Assembly: GCA_965220385.1 (NCBI GenBank)
Contig: OZ244825.1
Coordinates: 2,666,001 to 2,730,000 of the forward strand
From: PCPOR2b sp965220385
Lineage (GTDB): Bacteria; Poribacteria; WGA-4E; PCPOR2b
Length of the DNA stretch: 64,000 nucleotides
Direction: 5' to 3'
In this document: positions 60,783 to 64,000 of the stretch, piece by piece
How the letters are laid out: each line of letters opens with the position of its first letter
How positions within the stretch are numbered: the stretch's first letter is position 1
Notes under the pieces: generated by a model
Told to the model about the DNA's origin: nothing
What the model saw: the letters and a program-made list of their open reading frames with translations, nothing else
Database searches by the model: none
Made by a program: the position numbers and the translations under genes

Positions 60783-62810
60783 ATGGCAACGAAACTGACA
60801 CATGAAAACCTCATCGAATGCGGCTTGGACAGATCGACATCGGAACAACTGTTAGTGCGAATCAAGCCACTACTCTCATCGCTCCCAGCTGCAGCTTGTT
60901 GGCAAAAAATTACGCAAACCATTTTAACCCCTGACCACCCATTCGCACTTCATCAACTGCTCTATAATACGGTTTTTGCTGACTGGAAAGGCGCAGTTGC
61001 CCCCGCTTGGTTTCCGACTGAAGAGGAAATTGAGAAAACAAACATCGCGACAGTTATGCGGGAGCTCAATCTTGATTCTTATGAGGCGCTCCATTCGTGG
61101 GCGGCACACCATCGCGCCGATTTCTGGCGGTTGATGATTGAAAGGCTTAGGATTCGATTTCAGCGAAAATTCAGTGAGGTAGTGGATCTTTCTAAGGGAG
61201 ATGAATTTCCCAAGTGGCTTGTAGATGCGCGGCTTAACATCGTTGAGAGTTGCTTTAACGCACCAAGTAATGCCACAGCGATTGTGTCTCAGTCAGAGGT
61301 TTCGACGCTTTCAACGATGACCTATGGAGAACTCAACATACTTGTCAATCGGGTTGCCAATGGATTTGTGGAGGCTGGTTTCCAATCGGGCGATGCTATC
61401 GCTGTCAACGTGCCCATGCATACCGAATCGGTTGGAATTTATCTCGGAATCATCAAAGCGGGTGGCGTTGTGATTTCGATTGCGGACAGTTTCGCGCCTG
61501 ATGAGATTCAGATGCGTCTGCGTATCGCAAAGGCGAAGGGGATCTTCACGCAAGACTATATTCGCCGTGCAGGAAAACAGTTGCCGTTATATTCAAAGGT
61601 TGTTGACGCGAACGCGCCGAAGGCGATAGTACTTTCTCGTGACGACGATCCTCCGGTCGAATTGCGACAAGGTGATTTAACTTGGGAGGGATTTCTCAGC
61701 GATACCGATCAGTTTGAATCTGTTGGTTGTAATCCACATGATCACACGAACATTCTGTTTTCTTCGGGAACCACGGGAGAGCCTAAAGCGATTCCGTGGA
61801 CGCAAACCACGCCGATTAAATGTGCTGTGGATGCGTACCTACATCACGATATTCAGCACGGCGATGTGTTAGCTTGGCCCACCAATCTTGGATGGATGAT
61901 GGGACCTTGGCTCATCTACGCGAGTTTAATCAATCGGGGGACAATTGCGTTATACGATGGTGCTCCAACAGAGCGGGAGTTTGGCGAGTTTGTGCAAAAT
62001 GCTGGCGTTACAATGCTCGGCGTCGTGCCAAGTTTAGTGAGAGCTTGGAAAAATACGGGCTGTATGAAGAGGCTTGATTGGACCGCGATTAAAGCCTTCA
62101 GTTCCACAGGCGAGTGTTCCAACTCTGAGGATATGTTGTTTCTGATGTCTTTGGCGGGATACCGACCAATTATCGAGTATTGTGGCGGGACCGAGATAGG
62201 TGGCGGTTATCTCACCGGCACGATTGTCCAGCCCGCTGCTCCGTCGACATTTACAACACCTGCCTTGGGGCTGGATATAGCCATCTGCGCTGAGGACGGC
62301 CAACCAGCCAACAATGGCGAGGTCTTTGTAACGCCACCCTCTATTGGACTTTCCACCGAATTGTTAAATAACGATCACTACGAGGTGTATTTTGACGGGA
62401 CTCCCCGACTGTCGAAGATACCACCCCTCCGTCGTCACGGGGATGAAGTGGAGCAGTTGGCTGATGGCTATTACCGGATCCATGGGCGCGTGGATGATAC
62501 GATGAATCTCAATGGTATCAAGGTCAGCTCCGCAGAGATTGAGGCAGTTCTTAATTCGGTGAACGGTATTCGAGAGGTCGCAGCGATTGCGACATCTCCG
62601 CCCGACGGTGGTCCCAGCCAACTGGTCATTTATGCCGTGCTGCTGCCCGGATCAGATACCGGTTCGTTGCATGCGTCTCTACAATCGGCGATCCGGGAAC
62701 ATCTTAATCCACTGTTTAGGATTCACGATGTGGTCGTTGTCGATACCTTACCCCGAACCGCCTCTAACAAAATCATGCGCCGCGTCCTGCGCGATCAACA
62801 GCCCTCTTAA
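60783..62810 (+). CDS. AMP-forming acyl-CoA synthetase (acetyl/acetoacetyl-CoA synthetase-like)
   Basis: 675 aa, of ACS length with the extended N-terminal helical region (HLLYNTVFADWKGAVAPAWFP-like start of the family). ANL-superfamily motifs: NILFSSGTTGEPKAIPW (about residues 320-340), IIEYCGGTEIGGGY, YYRIHGRVDDTMNLNGIKVSSAEIE and the C-terminal catalytic Lys in LPRTASNKIMRRVLR. It activates a carboxylic acid via an acyl-adenylate. It follows soxG by 24 bp and may be co-transcribed, though its substrate is unlikely to be linked to sarcosine. Confidence 0.87.
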   Translation: MATKLTHENLIECGLDRSTSEQLLVRIKPLLSSLPAAACWQKITQTILTPDHPFALHQLLYNTVFADWKGAVAPAWFPTEEEIEKTNIATVMRELNLDSYEALHSWAAHHRADFWRLMIERLRIRFQRKFSEVVDLSKGDEFPKWLVDARLNIVESCFNAPSNATAIVSQSEVSTLSTMTYGELNILVNRVANGFVEAGFQSGDAIAVNVPMHTESVGIYLGIIKAGGVVISIADSFAPDEIQMRLRIAKAKGIFTQDYIRRAGKQLPLYSKVVDANAPKAIVLSRDDDPPVELRQGDLTWEGFLSDTDQFESVGCNPHDHTNILFSSGTTGEPKAIPWTQTTPIKCAVDAYLHHDIQHGDVLAWPTNLGWMMGPWLIYASLINRGTIALYDGAPTEREFGEFVQNAGVTMLGVVPSLVRAWKNTGCMKRLDWTAIKAFSSTGECSNSEDMLFLMSLAGYRPIIEYCGGTEIGGGYLTGTIVQPAAPSTFTTPALGLDIAICAEDGQPANNGEVFVTPPSIGLSTELLNNDHYEVYFDGTPRLSKIPPLRRHGDEVEQLADGYYRIHGRVDDTMNLNGIKVSSAEIEAVLNSVNGIREVAAIATSPPDGGPSQLVIYAVLLPGSDTGSLHASLQSAIREHLNPLFRIHDVVVVDTLPRTASNKIMRRVLRDQQPS

Positions 62811-62841
62811 AGATCCTCCTCAATTCGCAGCAACTATGCAC

Positions 62842-62885
62842 AAAAAAAACCGGCAGAGGCAGTTTATCTCACGCCCCTACCGGTT
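62842..62885 (-). terminator. Strong intrinsic terminator for the molybdenum hydroxylase gene
   Basis: On the minus strand the arms 62873-62885 and 62848-62860 form a 13-bp stem (two G-U pairs), followed by a run of T (plus-strand A at 62842-62849). It begins 17 bp after the stop codon. Confidence 0.85.
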
Positions 62886-62901
62886 CGGCTTTTGATCAGT
62901 T

Positions 62902-64000
62902 TTACTTGCCGTTGCCGTGCAATGCGTCGACAACCTTTTCCGGTTTCATTGGAAGTTCGGTGATCCGGATGTCAACGGCGTCGGCCACAGCGTTTGCCAT
63001 TGTTGCCAACGTTGGAGTGATTGGCGGTTCACCGACCCCCTTCGCACCGAATGGTCCGTCGGGTGCTTCCACCTCAACGATGACGGACTGAACAGTGGGC
63101 AAGTCTGCCGTAGTCGGCACGCGGTAATCGACAAAGCCGGGGTTCACGTTACCTCCCTCGTCATACTGCATCTCCTCCATAGTTGCCCAAGCGTAGCCTT
63201 GTACCGTGCCACCCTCGATCTGTCCCTCGACCGCCATCGGATTGATAGCGAAACCGACATCCTGAGATGATGCCATCTTCAGCACCTTGATTCTGCCGGT
63301 CTCTGGATCAATTTCGACCTTAGCAATCTGTGCTGCAAGGGCAGGTGTTGAAGGTTTGCGTGCAAAGGAGCCTTTGCCGACAATCGGGCCACCAGTTGTG
63401 GAGAGACTGTATGCAGCCAATTCACCGAACCCGATCGACTTCGGCGGGTCAGCTACGATGGTTGACACCTGGCCATCTTTGAGTTCAAGGGAATCCACGT
63501 CGGTATTCAACCGCTCAGCAGCAAGTTCGAGGAGTCGTCTCCGCGTGTCCTCTGCAGCGAGCTTGGCGGTATTGCCCATTGTGAAGGTGACAACACTGCC
63601 GCCCGAGCCGGTGGCATAGGGCGCGGAGTTAGTGTCACCACGTGAGATCGTAACCTCATCATAGGGAAGGGTTAGGATTTCAGCGACAATCTGGGCAAGT
63701 GCCGTGTCTGTGCCGGTAATATCCATTGAACCGTGGAAGATTCGCGCGCTTCCATCTTCGTGGATTGAGACGAACATCCCGCCGGGCCCACATCCATTTG
63801 TCCAGTCGCCGATTGCGACGCCCCACCCTTGATTTGGTCCCTTCGTACGATTCTTCCAATCTACCGCATCAGCGACCGCTTGTAGGGTTTCCTTATAACC
63901 GACCTTGGGTTCATTCGGACCTGCGGGCACTGGATCACCCTCGACCCGCATATTTTTGAGGCGAAACTCGACCGGATCAAGGTTAAGTTTACGTGCAATA
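62902..64000 (-). CDS. Xanthine dehydrogenase-family molybdopterin-binding subunit, C-terminal part (5' partial)
   Basis: The reading frame runs unbroken to the window edge; residues before the internal ATG at 63951 read ARKLNLDPVEFRLKN, typical of this family. Recognisable features are GWGVAIGDWTNG, VSIHEDGSARIFHGSMDITGTDTALAQIVAE, SGGSVVTFTMGN, AKVEIDPETGRIKVLK, NPMAVEGQIEGGTVQGYAWA, and the final GAKGVGEPPITPTLATMANAVADAVDIRI containing the active-site Glu (GVGEPP). It is the large MoCo subunit of a molybdenum hydroxylase (xanthine, aldehyde or CO dehydrogenase type). The small subunits must lie beyond the window. Confidence 0.92.
   Translation of the reverse strand, partial: IARKLNLDPVEFRLKNMRVEGDPVPAGPNEPKVGYKETLQAVADAVDWKNRTKGPNQGWGVAIGDWTNGCGPGGMFVSIHEDGSARIFHGSMDITGTDTALAQIVAEILTLPYDEVTISRGDTNSAPYATGSGGSVVTFTMGNTAKLAAEDTRRRLLELAAERLNTDVDSLELKDGQVSTIVADPPKSIGFGELAAYSLSTTGGPIVGKGSFARKPSTPALAAQIAKVEIDPETGRIKVLKMASSQDVGFAINPMAVEGQIEGGTVQGYAWATMEEMQYDEGGNVNPGFVDYRVPTTADLPTVQSVIVEVEAPDGPFGAKGVGEPPITPTLATMANAVADAVDIRITELPMKPEKVVDALHGNGK

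Overview
The window (64 kb, about 50% GC) is bacterial chromosome with a full housekeeping block and a large accessory fraction. The gene content is a phytanoyl-CoA dioxygenase, DUF3604 and DUF4432 proteins, two enolase-superfamily enzymes, a TIGR03032 protein, a Gfo/Idh/MocA oxidoreductase, a ThuA protein and a four-subunit sarcosine oxidase. Short interspersed repeats are abundant (AGCCCCAGCGGGGCGACATGT and CCCGATTTATCGGGG types). Together these resemble sponge-associated Candidatus Poribacteria or a related environmental lineage. That assignment is an inference from gene content; no rRNA gene is present.

Layout. 1-1.5 kb: tail of a TPR protein, then a repeat-filled intergenic stretch. 1.5-6.3 kb: an accessory island with T-rich codon use. 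It holds a MUG113-type GIY-YIG protein, two coiled-coil proteins, micro-ORFs, an IS1595-type transposase, a lipoprotein, and at least four candidate structured RNAs or attenuator leaders. 6.3-9.1 kb: a PIN-domain protein, then a triple-HTH protein preceded by two arrays of helically phased 10-bp repeats. 9.2-26.6 kb: scattered catabolic and unknown genes (D-threonine-aldolase-like enzyme, SDR, D-2-hydroxyacid dehydrogenase, ThuA, TIGR03032 protein with a 5 x 66 bp coding minisatellite, metallophosphoesterase, TonB receptor, ThDP enzyme, Nmad3 protein, HpcH/HpaI aldolase, Gfo/Idh oxidoreductase, beta-propeller). 26.8-27.2 kb: a heavy-metal-associated lipoprotein whose CxxC is encoded UGA-x-x-UGC, with a SECIS-like hairpin directly downstream; I read it as a selenoprotein. 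27.3-36.7 kb: lipoprotein, M16 protease, DUF4432 protein, MacB-like permease, VOC protein and class III aminotransferase.

36.8-45.9 kb: a compact minus-strand block, tRNA-Pro(GGG)-hom-thrC-lysC-yceD-rpmF-fabH-fabD-fabG-acpP-fabF. It joins threonine/aspartate-family synthesis to ribosomal protein L32 and type II fatty acid synthesis. 46-49.2 kb: TIM-barrel isomerase and two mandelate-racemase-type enzymes. 49.3-50.3 kb: an apparently intact IS982 element. 50.8-55.4 kb: a DUF3604 protein and a phyH gene whose last codons are split by an IS4-type element with a perfect 10-bp target duplication. 55.4-60.8 kb: soxB-soxD-soxA-soxG sarcosine oxidase operon. 60.8-64 kb: an acyl-CoA synthetase, then a molybdenum hydroxylase large subunit cut by the window end.

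Most notable: the UGA-containing HMA lipoprotein, the leader-RNA-rich island at 2.4-6.3 kb, the phased-repeat/HTH pair at 8.1-9.1 kb, and the coding minisatellite that looks like a captured intergenic repeat.
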